A stretch of DNA of 64,000 nt from Caballeronia telluris (GCF_001544495.1 NZ_FCNZ02000002.1:309777-373776), one strand, 5' to 3'. Positions 29,994-39,808 are shown, counted from the stretch's first letter. The notes: generated from the sequence alone by a model not told the origin. Program-made: numbers and translations.

Positions 29994-30367
29994 TTTCTCT
30001 TCTCCTCGCCGCTCTTCGGTACACATGTCCGAGACTTCGCGACGGTATGAATCGAATTTAGCGAAAAATCGTGAAAGGCGTTGCTTCCATTTGTAGCAAA
30101 TTGCAATTCGTCTTACAGCGCCCGGCGGGCGTAAGAATCGACGCATGGCGCCACGACCGCGCAGGCACACGCAGATGACGATCGACTGACGGTCAACCGC
30201 GAGGTCGCGCGCACGGACATCGAAAGGCACGGTAATTTTTATTTACAAATGAGTTAAAAAGCCCCGCGGGACGCAACGTCCGGCGGGGCTTTTCGGCCGG
30301 GATGCCCGGCCAGATGCAGCTGCGCTGCGTGTCGTATCGACGCTCGATTTTCCGTTGGCCGAGCTTT
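29994..30367. other. Intergenic region with a strong terminator
   Basis: There is no gene. The region is AT-rich near 30050-30110 and 30235-30260. It contains the bidirectional hairpin at 30257-30293, described separately. The rest is the upstream region of the minus-strand secreted-protein gene. Confidence 0.6.
30257..30293. terminator. Strong rho-independent terminator
   Basis: AAAAGCCCCGC and GCGGGGCTTTT form an 11-bp stem, extended by GGAC/GTCC, with A and T tracts at the ends. It lies downstream of the 53-residue gene on the minus strand. Confidence 0.85.
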
Positions 30368-30529
30368 TCAGCCCACCTTCACATACGCGAATTCACGCGT
30401 CACGTTGGGTGGCACATACGCGGCGCCGATCACGACCCGCGGCGTGAGGCGCTTCTTCTGATCCCACCAGCGGCGGCGTTGGGCCTGACTGAGAAACCGC
30501 AGATGCTTCCGGTAAGCAAAAATGCTCAT
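30368..30529 (-). CDS. Small basic protein of unknown function (53 aa)
   Basis: A short gene supported by an ideal ribosome binding site (GGAGG, 6 nt before the ATG at 30529) and by a strong terminator beyond its stop. The product begins MSIFAYRKHLRFLSQAQRRRWWDQ and is rich in Arg, Lys and aromatic residues, with no membrane segment or signal peptide. The Trp-Trp pair and basic N-terminal half suggest contact with nucleic acid or membrane, which is inference. I do not recognise the family. Confidence 0.6.
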   Translation of the reverse strand: MSIFAYRKHLRFLSQAQRRRWWDQKKRLTPRVVIGAAYVPPNVTREFAYVKVG

Positions 30530-30776
30530 GGCGACCTCCGAACGTAGCGAATGACAACCACAAAGGGGAACCAGCAACTCATCGCACAGAAAAACCGGTC
30601 TTTCGTTCTAATCGTGCTGCCGGCCGAGCGCTGCAAGCCACGTGGCGAGCGCTCGTTGCGCAGGGCATTCGCGCGGTACTTTCGGCGCGATACCCTTCAT
30701 CACGGCGCCCGGGGGCGCCTCGTTCTGTCTTATGCCTCATGCTTCATTCTCATTCCTCAGACAAGGAGCACGAAAC

Positions 30777-31721
30777 ATGCCATATTCAGCGACGCCACGA
30801 CTCGGATTCGTCGGCGCCGGGCGGCTCGCACGCTGCGTCTCGCGTGCCTGGTCGCGCGCGGGCTATCCCGTTACGGCCATCGCGAGCCGTTCGCTGGGCT
30901 CCGCCCGCGCGCTCGCGGACCAGTTGCCCGGTTGCCTCGTCGCCGAAGATCCACAAGCGGTCGCGGCGCGCGCCGATATCGTCTTTTTGACAGTTCCCGA
31001 TGACGAAATCGGTGCGGCGGCGAACGCACTGCGCATCGAACCATCCGGGGACGGCGCGCGCGCCGTCGTGCATTGCAGCGGCGCCACGCCAGTCGATGTT
31101 CTTGCGCCGGTTCGCGCCCGGGGCGGCGACATCGGCGGCTTTCATCCGTTGTATCTGTTCGGCGGCGTCGACGGCGACCTGACGCGCATCCAGGGCTGCT
31201 CGGTGACGATCGAAGCGCCGTCTGAACTCCTTGAAGCCCTTAACGGGCTTGCCCGTGCGCTCGGTTGCCATCCGCTTTCGATCCCGCCCGGCGGCCGCAT
31301 GCTGTACCACGCCGCTGCTCACTATGCTGCCAGCTTTGCGCTCGCCGCGCTTTCCGAGACCGTCTCACTTTGGCAACAATTAGGGTTTTCCGAAGACGAC
31401 GCGCTGCGCGCCGTCCTGCCGATGCTCGCCGGCACGATCGAGACCGCGCGCGAGAAAGGCCTGGCCGGCGCGCTCGCGGGACCGGTGTCGCGCGGCGACG
31501 CGGGTATCGTCGAGAAACAGCTGGCGCTCCTCGACGGCCTAGGCGGCGACCACGCGACGCTCTACGCGCTGATGACGCGACGCGCGATCGAACTGGCGCG
31601 GCGGCGTCCGGTTCCGCCATCGCCGAATGCGCTCGCGGCGATGGAACGGTCGGTCGAAAGGATCCTCGATGCGTCGCGGACGGCGGCGAACGTGCGGCCC
31701 CATCAGGGCGTCGCGCAGTGA
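30777..31721 (+). CDS. Rossmann-fold NAD(P)-binding protein with DUF2520 domain
   Basis: A 314-residue protein. Residues 1-120 are a Rossmann domain (LGFVGAGRLARCVSRAW; DIVFLTVPDDEIG). Residues 130-290 are the helical DUF2520 domain with HPLYLFGG and YHAAAHYAASFALAAL. The layout resembles 6-phosphogluconate-dehydrogenase-like reductases and ketopantoate-reductase relatives. No substrate is established for this family. AAGGAG lies 9 nt before the ATG at 30777. Confidence 0.85.
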   Translation: MPYSATPRLGFVGAGRLARCVSRAWSRAGYPVTAIASRSLGSARALADQLPGCLVAEDPQAVAARADIVFLTVPDDEIGAAANALRIEPSGDGARAVVHCSGATPVDVLAPVRARGGDIGGFHPLYLFGGVDGDLTRIQGCSVTIEAPSELLEALNGLARALGCHPLSIPPGGRMLYHAAAHYAASFALAALSETVSLWQQLGFSEDDALRAVLPMLAGTIETAREKGLAGALAGPVSRGDAGIVEKQLALLDGLGGDHATLYALMTRRAIELARRRPVPPSPNALAAMERSVERILDASRTAANVRPHQGVAQ

Positions 31722-31787
31722 CGCTTTCAATCCGTTAGACAACACGCGCAAGCGGCGCTGAAGCCATGATAAGGTGACGACCGGCGC

Positions 31788-31809
31788 CCCACCGTGCATG
31801 GACGGTGGG
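31788..31809 (+). terminator. Hairpin after the DUF2520 gene
   Basis: CCCACCGT and ACGGTGGG form an 8-bp stem around GCATGG, about 65 nt after the stop. No T-run follows, so termination is uncertain. Confidence 0.35.
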
Positions 31810-31922
31810 CGGGGAGCCGGGCCGCCGTGCATGAAAAAAGCGGCACCCGGGCGGACGATGTCAGGCAGGCCGCCGGCGAGCCGGATCGGCGCTGCCATGA
31901 CAAACAGCCAAGAGAATCGACA

Positions 31923-32243
31923 ATGATCAAGGTCAGTTTCCTGTATCCGTATCGCGAGAACGGCCGTTTCGACGTGGACTATTACTGCAACCAGCACATG
32001 CCGCTCGCGGCCGCGCGTCTCGGCGATGCGGTGAAGGGCTGGTCGGTCGATGTCGGTATTTCCGGCGCGGCGCCCGGATCGGCGCCGCCGCACGCGGTCG
32101 TCGGGCATGTGCTGTTCGACTCGGTCGAGGCGTTTCGCACGGCGCTTGCGCCCGTCGCCCGCGAACTTCAGGCCGATCTGGCGAACTATTCCGACGGCCC
32201 CGGCCCCACGCTTTCGATCAGCGAAATCCGCGTGAGCCGTTGA
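31923..32243 (+). CDS. EthD family protein
   Basis: A 106-residue ferredoxin-like dimeric alpha+beta-barrel protein. MIKVSFLYPYRENGRFDVDYYCNQHMPLAAARLG is the EthD opening, with the conserved YY..HMPLA segment. EthD itself is needed for ethyl-tert-butyl-ether degradation, but most members, such as this one, have unknown roles. A weak AGAGAA precedes the ATG. Confidence 0.85.
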   Translation: MIKVSFLYPYRENGRFDVDYYCNQHMPLAAARLGDAVKGWSVDVGISGAAPGSAPPHAVVGHVLFDSVEAFRTALAPVARELQADLANYSDGPGPTLSISEIRVSR

Positions 32244-32346
32244 AGCGACATCGGCGGCTTTTCTCGTTCGTTCAGTTCCGCTGTCAATCCGTAACCCGTG
32301 AACCCGACGCAGCCTCACACTGCGCACGCATAAAAAAGGACCCGAG

Positions 32347-32907
32347 ATGTTCGGCGATATCGCCCGTTTTCTGCTCAATACCGTTTTCACGCTGTTCGGC
32401 GCGGCGCTGCTGCTGCGCGCCTGGATGCAGGTCGTCCGCATGCCGCCCTACAACCCGGTGTCCAATGCCGTGATGCAGGCGACCAACTGGATCGTGCTGC
32501 CGCTGCGCAAGATCCTGCCGGGCGGCAAGATCGACTGGGCGAGCATTCTTGCGGCGTTCATCGCGTCGCTCGTGTATGTGGTGTTGATGGTCGTGCTCGC
32601 GGGCGTCGACCCGATGCTGATGGCGCCGATGCTGCTGCTCGTCGCCGTGCTGACCGTCGTCAAGTGGGCGCTGAACCTGATCATCTGGATGACGATCCTG
32701 ATGGCGCTCCTCTCGTGGCTCAATCCGCAGTCGCCCGCGATGCCGCTGCTCTACCAGATCACCGCGCCGTTCCTCGATCCGCTGCGGCGCATCCTGCCGC
32801 GTCTGGGCGGCATCGACCTTTCGCCGATTTTGCTGTTCGTGATCGTTCAGGTGCTGCTGATGGTGGTCACGCGGGTAGCCGTTTCGATGACGCTGTTCGG
32901 CATCTGA
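32347..32907 (+). CDS. YggT family integral membrane protein
   Basis: A 186-residue inner-membrane protein with two YggT repeats, each made of a hydrophobic hairpin followed by a conserved segment (MPPYNPVSNAVMQATNWIVLPLRKILPG, then NPQSPAMPLLYQITAPFLDPLRRILP). Members are linked to division-site and osmotic functions, but the biochemical activity is unknown. AAAGGA lies before the ATG at 32347. Confidence 0.9.
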   Translation: MFGDIARFLLNTVFTLFGAALLLRAWMQVVRMPPYNPVSNAVMQATNWIVLPLRKILPGGKIDWASILAAFIASLVYVVLMVVLAGVDPMLMAPMLLLVAVLTVVKWALNLIIWMTILMALLSWLNPQSPAMPLLYQITAPFLDPLRRILPRLGGIDLSPILLFVIVQVLLMVVTRVAVSMTLFGI

Positions 32908-32926
32908 GCCTGGCTGGCCGCGCCAA

Positions 32927-32956
32927 TTGCGTGTTTCGACGCCTTGCGCTTACAAT
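32927..32956 (+). promoter_or_regulatory. Promoter of tRNA-Gly
   Basis: TTGCGT (32927-32932), an 18-nt spacer and TACAAT (32951-32956), 11 nt before the tRNA. Confidence 0.6.
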
Positions 32957-32967
32957 ATCGGGCTCAC

Positions 32968-33042
32968 GCGGGCGTCGTATAATGGCCATTACCGTAGCTT
33001 CCCAAGCTACAGACGTGGGTTCGATTCCCATCGCCCGCTCCA
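32968..33042 (+). tRNA. tRNA-Gly(CCC)
   Basis: A full cloverleaf. The acceptor is GCGGGCG/CGCCCGC, the anticodon stem GTAGC/GCTAC encloses the loop TTCCCAA (anticodon CCC), the T arm is GTGGG-TTCGATT-CCCAT, and the CCA end is encoded. Confidence 0.95.
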
Positions 33043-33052
33043 GACATCGAAC

Positions 33053-33090
33053 AAAAAGCCGCCTCTTCGACTTATCGAAGGCGGCTTTTT
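33053..33090. terminator. Terminator after tRNA-Gly
   Basis: AAAAAGCCGCCT and AGGCGGCTTTTT form a 12-bp stem with additional TCGA pairing inside. Confidence 0.85.
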
Positions 33091-33147
33091 GGTTTTCGGC
33101 GCTGCGCGTTCCCCTGCCAGCGCCTTTATCAAGCCCATTACCCTACG

Positions 33148-33891
33148 ATGACGCACGATCCCCGCGATGAAGCCGCCGATGAAGGCGCTCAAGACGCATC
33201 TCCCGCCGACGACACCAATCCGCTGCGCCACCGCCGCATCCGCAGTTTCGTGACGCGCGCCGGCCGCGTCTCGACGGGCCAGCGCCGCGCGCTCGACGAG
33301 TTCGGACCGCGTTTCGTCATCCCCTACGCGGCCGACACGCTCGACTGGGACGCCGTCTTCGGCCGGCGTGCGCCGCGCGTGCTGGAGATCGGCTTCGGCA
33401 TGGGCGCGACGACGGCGGAAATCGCGGCCACGCGTGCCGGCGACGACTTTCTCGGCGTCGAAGTGCACGAGCCGGGCGTCGGCGCGCTTCTGAAGCTGAT
33501 CGGCGAGGAAGGACTCACGAATATCCGCATCGTCCAGCACGACGCCGTGGAAGTGCTCGAACACATGATCGCGCCGGAGAGCCTCGACGGCGTGCACATC
33601 TATTTCCCCGATCCGTGGCACAAGGCGCGCCATCACAAGCGCCGCCTGATCCAGCCGAAGTTCGTCGCGCACCTCGTCTCGCGCCTGAAGCCGGGCGGGT
33701 ATATCCATCTCGCGACTGATTGGCAGAACTATGCCGAGCAGATGCTGGAAGTGTTGGCGGCAGAAACGGCGCTTGAGAATACCGCGGATGGGTATGCGCC
33801 TCGTCCCGACTATCGTCCCGTGACGAAATTCGAGCGGCGTGGCATCAAGCTCGGGCACGGTGTGTGGGATCTGGTGTTCAAACGGCGGTGA
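33148..33891 (+). CDS. trmB: tRNA (guanine-N7-)-methyltransferase
   Basis: A 247-residue SAM-dependent enzyme that makes m7G46 in tRNA. The SAM motif is [16 protein letters not shown]. The family signature [19 protein letters not shown] carries the catalytic Asp. The first 35 residues are polar and variable, as usual. It is followed immediately by a terminator. Confidence 0.96.
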   Translation: MTHDPRDEAADEGAQDASPADDTNPLRHRRIRSFVTRAGRVSTGQRRALDEFGPRFVIPYAADTLDWDAVFGRRAPRVLEIGFGMGATTAEIAATRAGDDFLGVEVHEPGVGALLKLIGEEGLTNIRIVQHDAVEVLEHMIAPESLDGVHIYFPDPWHKARHHKRRLIQPKFVAHLVSRLKPGGYIHLATDWQNYAEQMLEVLAAETALENTADGYAPRPDYRPVTKFERRGIKLGHGVWDLVFKRR

Positions 33892-33908
33892 TCGGGGCGG
33901 GCAGAGGC

Positions 33909-33941
33909 GAAAACGCCACGGCATGCCGTGGCGTTTTTTTT
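33909..33941. terminator. Terminator of trmB
   Basis: AAACGCCACGGC is followed directly by its complement GCCGTGGCGTTT and a run of Ts. It also serves the converging uppP gene. Confidence 0.85.
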
Positions 33942-33966
33942 GTTCTGGGCAACAAAACCAGAAAAC

Positions 33967-34800
33967 TCACTCCGCCCAACTCAACCCCCCGCTATACCCC
34001 ACGATCAGAATCAACAGCCCAAACCCGATCCGATACCACGCAAACGCGGTGAAATCGTGCGTCGCGACATAGCGCAGCAACCAGCGCACGCAGACGAACG
34101 CACTGGCGAACGCCGCAACGAGCCCCACAGCGAACAACCCCAGATCGTTCACCGACAACGTGCGCCAATATTTCGCCAGCTCGTAGAGCGTCGCGCCGAA
34201 GATGATCGGGATCGCAAGAAAGAAGGAAAATTCGGTCGCCACGCGCCGTTCGAGGCCGAACAGCATGCCGCCGATAATTGTCGCCCCTGAGCGCGACGTG
34301 CCCGGGATCAGCGCGAAACATTGCGCGAGACCGACCTTGAGAGCGTCGGCGTAGGAAAGATCGTCGACCGAGGTCACAGTCGGCGCGACGCCCCGATCAC
34401 GCTGGCGCGCCTCGGCCCACAAGATCACGATCCCGCCGACGATCAACGCCACCGACACCGGCACCGGCGAAAACAGCACCGACTTGATCGCTTTCTCGAA
34501 GAGCAGGCCGAGCACGATGGCCGGGATTGTGGCGATGACGACGTTCACGGCGAGACGCCGCGCGTCGGGCCGCGTCGGCAATCCGCTGATTATGGTGCCG
34601 ATCTTGCGGCGATATTCCCAGCAAATGGCAAGGATTGCGCCGAACTGGATCACGACGTCGAATACTTTCGACTGTGCATTGGTGTAGTTCAGCAAGCTGC
34701 CGGCGACGATCAGATGCCCTGTGCTTGATACCGGCAGAAATTCGGTCAAGCCCTCCACGACGCCCAGAATCAGCGCCTTGCACATCAGAATCCAGTCCAT
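33967..34800 (-). CDS. uppP: Undecaprenyl-diphosphatase
   Basis: A 277-residue inner-membrane enzyme (BacA family) that regenerates undecaprenyl phosphate for cell-wall synthesis and confers bacitracin resistance. Both family signatures are present: [16 protein letters not shown] near the N-terminus and [16 protein letters not shown]. About eight hydrophobic segments are seen. Confidence 0.96.
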   Translation of the reverse strand: MDWILMCKALILGVVEGLTEFLPVSSTGHLIVAGSLLNYTNAQSKVFDVVIQFGAILAICWEYRRKIGTIISGLPTRPDARRLAVNVVIATIPAIVLGLLFEKAIKSVLFSPVPVSVALIVGGIVILWAEARQRDRGVAPTVTSVDDLSYADALKVGLAQCFALIPGTSRSGATIIGGMLFGLERRVATEFSFFLAIPIIFGATLYELAKYWRTLSVNDLGLFAVGLVAAFASAFVCVRWLLRYVATHDFTAFAWYRIGFGLLILIVGYSGGLSWAE

Positions 34801-34859
34801 CCGTCTGCCCTTCCGCTTTTATTGGTCGCTAATCACGGAATGCGGGCGCAGGTTTCAGC

Positions 34860-35447
34860 TTACTTCTCGAGAATCTGCACACGTATACCGTTTGTAAGGA
34901 CCGTGATTGTACCGGGTTCATAATTCACGCCGGCGAACTGCAGTTGCTCGGGTTTGAACGTGTAGATCGGGTAGCGGTCGAGCAGTTGCGTCGCGATGAG
35001 CGCGCCCGCCGCGTTGATCTGCTGCCTGTACTGCGCGGCCTGGCCCGTGACCTGCGCGTCGTCGACGGTCGGAGACATCAGGATCACTGAATGGCTCGCG
35101 GCGTCGTAGGCGAGCTGGCTCGACAGCGTGAACACGCCGTTCACGGGATTCGGCATGAACGGCGTCGAAAGACGCGCGTCGAGCCGCACGGTCACGCGAT
35201 TGCGATCCGGCGCGAGGCCGACGAGCGGATTGCTCAGTACGACATCGAAAATCTGCGAGGCCGTGCGTTGCAGCGGGAACTTGCGGGCAACCGCTTCCTG
35301 CACCTGCTGCTGCGTGAACGTGTAGTGATCGGGGATGAACGGAAAAATCGACGCCGCGTGGACGAGCGGCGCCCAGCCAAGCGTGACGGCGCTCGCGAGC
35401 GCCGCGAACAGCAACCGGCGCCGCGTCGGCGCGACGGTTTGAGTCAT
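34860..35447 (-). CDS. DUF1439 periplasmic protein (YceB-like)
   Basis: A 195-residue exported protein. The N-terminus has three arginines and a hydrophobic stretch (RRRLLFAALASAVTLGWAPLVHA) forming a signal peptide, without a lipobox Cys. The DUF1439 body begins FTQQQVQEAVARKFPLQRT. The fold resembles tubular lipid-binding domains, but the function is unknown. I chose the ATG at 35447 because GGAGGA lies 8 nt before it. Confidence 0.8.
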   Translation of the reverse strand: MTQTVAPTRRRLLFAALASAVTLGWAPLVHAASIFPFIPDHYTFTQQQVQEAVARKFPLQRTASQIFDVVLSNPLVGLAPDRNRVTVRLDARLSTPFMPNPVNGVFTLSSQLAYDAASHSVILMSPTVDDAQVTGQAAQYRQQINAAGALIATQLLDRYPIYTFKPEQLQFAGVNYEPGTITVLTNGIRVQILEK

Positions 35448-35513
35448 GCGAAATCCTCCAGAAACGATGATCTTGAGCAATGCAACGCGCAACGCGTCTT
35501 CGACCGCGCCCGC

Positions 35514-35816
35514 TCAATCCGGTTGCGTTTCGACTTCGAGTTGCGTGAGCCAGGCGAGCGCGTATGCGCGCGCGTCGCGAGGATCGAAAGCGTCGCCGCA
35601 CATCTGCGACGAGGGCTTCAGGCCCGCGCAGCAGGCCGGCCTGCGCGGATCGCCGAAGATCATACAGCGCAGGTCGTCGCCGAGCTGGACGCAGCGCACG
35701 CCGGCCGGCTTGCCGCCGGGCATGCCCGGAATCGGGCTGGAAATGGAAGGCGCGATGCAGCACGCGCCGCAGCCTTCGCGGCAGGCGTGGGGCGCTCGGG
35801 TGGCGGGTTCAGACAT
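35514..35816 (-). CDS. YkgJ-family cysteine-cluster protein
   Basis: A 100-residue protein with the putative zinc- or iron-chelating pattern CREGCGACC, then [22 protein letters not shown] and a later Cys. The ATG at 35816 gives the compact family form. The physiological role is unknown. It is divergent from hemN (119 nt between starts). Confidence 0.82.
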   Translation of the reverse strand: MSEPATRAPHACREGCGACCIAPSISSPIPGMPGGKPAGVRCVQLGDDLRCMIFGDPRRPACCAGLKPSSQMCGDAFDPRDARAYALAWLTQLEVETQPD

Positions 35817-35935
35817 GACGGTTCCGAAGACGATACGGCAACCGGCTATTGTCCCACGGCACCGCTGCGGCGATATCACGCAAGGACGCGCGCCGCTGTC
35901 TCGATAAACTCGACGGATCCGTCCAAGGCCCCGCG

Positions 35936-37357
35936 ATGACTCACGCCAACACCCTTCACGCCAACACCCTTCACGCCAGCACCCCTCACGCCGACACCCT
36001 TTTCCGTCCCGATCTCCTCGACAAATACAGCGCGAACGGTCCGCGCTACACGTCTTACCCGACCGCCGTCCAGTTCACCGAATCGTTCGATCCGGCCCAT
36101 TACCGGCGCGCGGCCGCGCAAGGCTCGGGCGACCTATCGCTCTATTTCCACATCCCGTTTTGCGACACGGTCTGCTTCTACTGCGGCTGCAACAAGGTCG
36201 CGACGAAGAACCGCGCGCATGCGCGCCCATATCTCGACCGGTTGAAACGCGAACTCGCGCTGCAGGCCGAGCTTTTCGATACGACGCGCCCGGTCTCGCA
36301 ACTGCACTGGGGCGGCGGCACGCCGACGTTCCTGTCGCACGACGAGATGGCCGAGTTGATGGAAGCGACCCGCGAGCACTTCAACCTGCTGCCCGACGAC
36401 AAAGCCGAATACTCGATCGAAATCGATCCGCGCGAGGCATCGCCGCGCACCATCCGCCTCCTGCGCGAACTCGGCTTCAACCGGCTCTCGCTCGGCGTGC
36501 AGGACTTTGATCCGCGCGTCCAGCACGCGATCAACCGCATCCAGCCGCGCGAGATGACCGAGACCATGCTCGCCGCGGCGCGCGACGCAGGCTTCAAGTC
36601 GGTGAGCGTCGACCTGATCTACGGCCTGCCGCATCAAAGCGTCGAGAGCTTCAGCCGCACGCTCGACGCGATCGTCGAACTCGCGCCCGACCGGCTCTCG
36701 GTGTTCGGCTACGCGCACATGCCATCTCTTTTCAAGATGCAGCGCCAGATCGACGAAGCCGCGCTGCCCTCGCCCGCCGCGCGGCTCGCGATCCTCGAAC
36801 GCGTGATCCGGACACTGACGGCCGCGGGCTACGTCTACATCGGCATGGACCATTTCGCGCTGCCTAACGACGAACTCGCGCTGGCGCAAAAGGCCGGCAC
36901 GCTGCATCGCAATTTCCAGGGCTACAGCACGCGCGCGGATTGCGACCTGATCGGCTTCGGGGTGTCGTCGATCGGCAAGGTCGGCGACGTGTACGCGCAG
37001 AACGCGCGCGATCTCCCGGCTTACGCCGAGGCGATCGACAGCGGGCGTCTCGCGATCGCCCGCGGCGTGCGCCTCTCCGCCGACGACCGCCTGCGCCGCG
37101 ACATCATCGCGCAGGTGATGTGCCGGTCAGAACTGCACTTCGATGCGCTCGAAGCCGCGCACGGCATCGACTTCGCGAGCACCTTCGCCGACGAACTGGC
37201 GCGGCTCGCGCCAATGGAGCGCGACGGCCTGGTCGCCATCGACGCCGACGCGATCCGCGTGCTGCCCGCCGGACGCATGCTGGTGCGCAACGTCGCGATG
37301 CTGTTCGACCGCTACCTCGGGCAGTCGACGCTCGAACGCTTCTCGCGGACGATCTGA
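35936..37357 (+). CDS. hemN: Oxygen-independent coproporphyrinogen III oxidase
   Basis: A 473-residue radical-SAM enzyme for anaerobic haem synthesis. The [4Fe-4S] motif is [10 protein letters not shown], the family opening [12 protein letters not shown], and the SAM region [11 protein letters not shown]. The HemN C-terminal domain is present (length close to E. coli HemN). The first 22 residues consist of an imperfect pentapeptide repeat ([10 protein letters not shown] and similar) encoded by four 15-nt units, absent from normal HemN. A true start further in, before RPDLLDKYS, is possible but no ATG is available there. Confidence 0.93.
   Translation: MTHANTLHANTLHASTPHADTLFRPDLLDKYSANGPRYTSYPTAVQFTESFDPAHYRRAAAQGSGDLSLYFHIPFCDTVCFYCGCNKVATKNRAHARPYLDRLKRELALQAELFDTTRPVSQLHWGGGTPTFLSHDEMAELMEATREHFNLLPDDKAEYSIEIDPREASPRTIRLLRELGFNRLSLGVQDFDPRVQHAINRIQPREMTETMLAAARDAGFKSVSVDLIYGLPHQSVESFSRTLDAIVELAPDRLSVFGYAHMPSLFKMQRQIDEAALPSPAARLAILERVIRTLTAAGYVYIGMDHFALPNDELALAQKAGTLHRNFQGYSTRADCDLIGFGVSSIGKVGDVYAQNARDLPAYAEAIDSGRLAIARGVRLSADDRLRRDIIAQVMCRSELHFDALEAAHGIDFASTFADELARLAPMERDGLVAIDADAIRVLPAGRMLVRNVAMLFDRYLGQSTLERFSRTI
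35942..36001 (+). repeat. Four tandem 15-nt repeats in the hemN start
   Basis: The unit CACGCCAACACCCTT occurs four times with few changes and encodes [20 protein letters not shown]. Confidence 0.85.
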
Positions 37358-37508
37358 GCGGGCGCGGCGTCGATCGCGGGCGCATGCAGTATTTATTACT
37401 GCGGTGGCATAGAATGACAGCCACTCCGGGCGAGCGGTCGTGTCGCCCGCATCGCAAGCCGCCGGTCGGCGCGTGCAGCCCGCGCCGAGCGCTCACCACT
37501 CCGACACC

Positions 37509-38888
37509 ATGCCGACCACTTCCGTCCAGTTTCCCCCGCTCGCCCAGCTGGCCGCCGACCTGCGCATCCAGCGCACGACGAGCCGCGCGCTCGTCGAACG
37601 TGCGCTGGAGCGCATCGAAGACACGTCCGGCCAGGGTTCCACCGTGTTCCTGCAGGTCGATGCCGACGCCGCCCGCGCCGCCGCCGACGCCCACGACGCG
37701 CTGCGCCGCGCTGGCACCGTGCTCTCGCCGCTCGCGGGCATTCCGGTGTCGGTGAAGGATCTGTTCGACATCGAAGGCCAGGTGACGCGCGCCGGCTCGC
37801 GCGTGCTCGCCGACGCGCCGCCCGCGAAGGCCGACGCGCTCACGGTCGCCCGTCTGCGCCGCGCCGGCGCGGTGATCGTCGGGCGCACGAACATGAGCGA
37901 ATTCGCGTTCTCCGGGCTCGGCCTCAACCCGCACTACGGCACGCCGCGCTCGCCGTGGCGCGCCGACGTGAAAGGCGACGAACGCATCGCGGGCGGATCG
38001 TCGTCGGGCGCGGGAGCATCGGTCGCCGACGGCATGGCGGCAATCGCGCTCGGCACCGACACCGGCGGCTCGATCCGCATTCCGTCGGCGCTCTGCGGAC
38101 TGACCGGCTTCAAGCCGACCGCGAGCCGCATCCCGACGCAAGGCGGCGTGCCGCTCTCCAGCACGCTCGATTCGTTCGGGCCGATCGGCACGTCGGTGGC
38201 GTGCTGCGCGCTCGTCGACCGGATTCTCGCCGGCCGCGAACCCGAGGTGCCCGCGACGCGTCCGCTAGACGGCGTGCGCCTCGGCGTGCTGACGAACTAT
38301 GTGACGGACGGCGTCGACGAAACGGTCGCGAGCGCGGTATCGACCGCGATCAAGCATCTGTCGGCGGCGGGTGCGCTCGTCGAGGACGTGCGCTTCGCGC
38401 CGCTCGACCGCCTGCCGGAGATCAACCGTTTCGGCTTCGCGCCGATCGAGGCGTACGCGTGGCACCGGCCGCTCCTCGCCGATCACGCCGCCGCCTACGA
38501 TCCGCGCGTGCTCGTGCGCATCCTGAAGGGGCAGCCCGCGAGCGCCGCCGACTACATCGACCTGCTGCACGCGCGCGCCGCGATGATCGAGGCGGCGCGC
38601 ACGACGCTCTGGCAGCGTTTCGATGCGATTCTCTGCCCGACGGTGCCGGTGGTGCCACCGCGCATCGCCGATCTCGAACACGACGACGACGCCTTCGGCA
38701 AGACCAACGCGCTCATCCTGCGCAATCCGAGCGCGTTCAATTTTCTCGACACCTGCGGGCTTTCTCTGCCGTGCCATCCGCGCGGCGAGGCGCCGGTCGG
38801 CCTGATGCTCTCGGGCGCGCCGATGAACGACGACGCGCTGCTGTCGATCGGACGCGCCGTCGAAGCGGTGCTCGCCCCGACCCGCTGA
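37509..38888 (+). CDS. Amidase signature family enzyme (GatA-like)
   Basis: A 459-residue Ser-cisSer-Lys amidase. The Lys lies in PVSVKDLFDI, the cis-Ser in AGGSSSGAGASVA and the nucleophile in GTDTGGSIRIPSALCGLTGFKPT. It acts on an unknown amide. Gene context without gatB or gatC argues against the aminoacyl-tRNA amidotransferase. A GTG at 37440 would add 23 poorly conserved residues; I prefer the ATG at 37509. Confidence 0.85.
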   Translation: MPTTSVQFPPLAQLAADLRIQRTTSRALVERALERIEDTSGQGSTVFLQVDADAARAAADAHDALRRAGTVLSPLAGIPVSVKDLFDIEGQVTRAGSRVLADAPPAKADALTVARLRRAGAVIVGRTNMSEFAFSGLGLNPHYGTPRSPWRADVKGDERIAGGSSSGAGASVADGMAAIALGTDTGGSIRIPSALCGLTGFKPTASRIPTQGGVPLSSTLDSFGPIGTSVACCALVDRILAGREPEVPATRPLDGVRLGVLTNYVTDGVDETVASAVSTAIKHLSAAGALVEDVRFAPLDRLPEINRFGFAPIEAYAWHRPLLADHAAAYDPRVLVRILKGQPASAADYIDLLHARAAMIEAARTTLWQRFDAILCPTVPVVPPRIADLEHDDDAFGKTNALILRNPSAFNFLDTCGLSLPCHPRGEAPVGLMLSGAPMNDDALLSIGRAVEAVLAPTR

Positions 38889-38970
38889 CTTTTTCGGGAT
38901 GAGGTTCGCGCTAGAATCCTCATCATCCGCGCGCACTCTGTAGTGCTTTATCCTCGAATCGTTGCAATAC

Positions 38971-39516
38971 ATGAACAACTCTCTACACCATTTCACGATG
39001 CACGAAGAAGACCGCGTCCTGCGTCGCGAACGCCGGCTTCTGGTGCTGCTCGGTTTCGTCTGCGTCGCGCTCGTCGGCGGGGCGCTCTACCTGCAGTTCT
39101 ATCACGGCGAGGACCCCTGTCCGCTCTGCATCATCCAGCGCTATTTCTTCGTGCTGATCGCCGTGTTCGCGTTTCTCGGCGCGGGATTGAACGGCTGGCG
39201 CGGCGTCGCGCTGCTGGAGTCGCTCGTCGCGCTTTCCGCGCTCGGCGGCATCGTGGCGGCGGCCCGGCACGTCTACGTGCAGGCGCGGCCCGGGTTCAGT
39301 TGCGGGTTCGACACGCTGCAGCCGGTCGTCGACAGCCTGCCGCCCGCGCGCTGGCTGCCGCAGGTGTTCAAGGTGGCGGGGCTGTGCGAAACGCCTTATC
39401 CGCCCATTTTGGGACTGTCGCTGCCGCAATGGTCGCTCGTGGCGTTCGCGGTCATTTTTCTCGCCGTCGTGACGAGCCTGCGGAGCAAGCGCAGACTGCG
39501 GGCGTCGACGATGTGA
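38971..39516 (+). CDS. dsbB: Disulfide bond formation protein B
   Basis: A 181-residue inner-membrane quinone reductase that reoxidises DsbA. It has four membrane segments, the first periplasmic loop with CPLC ([13 protein letters not shown]), and the second loop with Cys in FSCGFD and in GLCETPYPP. The start MNNSLHH matches the way Burkholderia DsbB proteins begin, with a 10-residue longer cytosolic tail. Confidence 0.95.
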   Translation: MNNSLHHFTMHEEDRVLRRERRLLVLLGFVCVALVGGALYLQFYHGEDPCPLCIIQRYFFVLIAVFAFLGAGLNGWRGVALLESLVALSALGGIVAAARHVYVQARPGFSCGFDTLQPVVDSLPPARWLPQVFKVAGLCETPYPPILGLSLPQWSLVAFAVIFLAVVTSLRSKRRLRASTM

Positions 39517-39558
39517 TGTCCGGGCCGCGCACGCGGCGGCCTGCTCCACGCCCGCACG

Positions 39559-39580
39559 CGCCGCTGCGACCGCAGCGGCG
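39559..39580 (+). repeat. GC-rich hairpin after dsbB
   Basis: CGCCGCTGC and GCAGCGGCG form a perfect 9-bp stem around GACC about 45 nt after the stop. No T-run follows, so it is only a possible transcript end. Confidence 0.45.
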
Positions 39581-39678
39581 GGCGCGCACCGGCGTCCTTT
39601 CCGCTCCGCCCTCCACGGGCGTCTTTTCGCTTCGCCCCTTTCCCCTATCAGCGCATCCGCATAATCTTGATATGCGAG

Positions 39679-39703
39679 CCGCAATATTTTTGGGATATTG
39701 CGG
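39679..39703. promoter_or_regulatory. Inverted repeat upstream of the purine operon, candidate operator
   Basis: CCGCAATAT and ATATTGCGG are exact complements separated by TTTTGGG. It lies about 105 nt before the xdhA ATG in an otherwise GC-rich region, the usual place for a regulator of purine catabolism. The regulator is not in the window. Confidence 0.5.
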
Positions 39704-39808
39704 TGTTACCTTCGGGTATGGATGGCGATCTACGTGCGCTCAGTCCGGCTCATGTGCGAGCCCGGAACGCGTAACGCGCGCCTGATCCGCAATGTCCTGG
39801 ATTCCCTG

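Noticed and set aside
37509..38888. GatA subunit of Glu-tRNA amidotransferase
   Set aside because: gatB and gatC are not adjacent and the sequence is only generally GatA-like; called a generic amidase.
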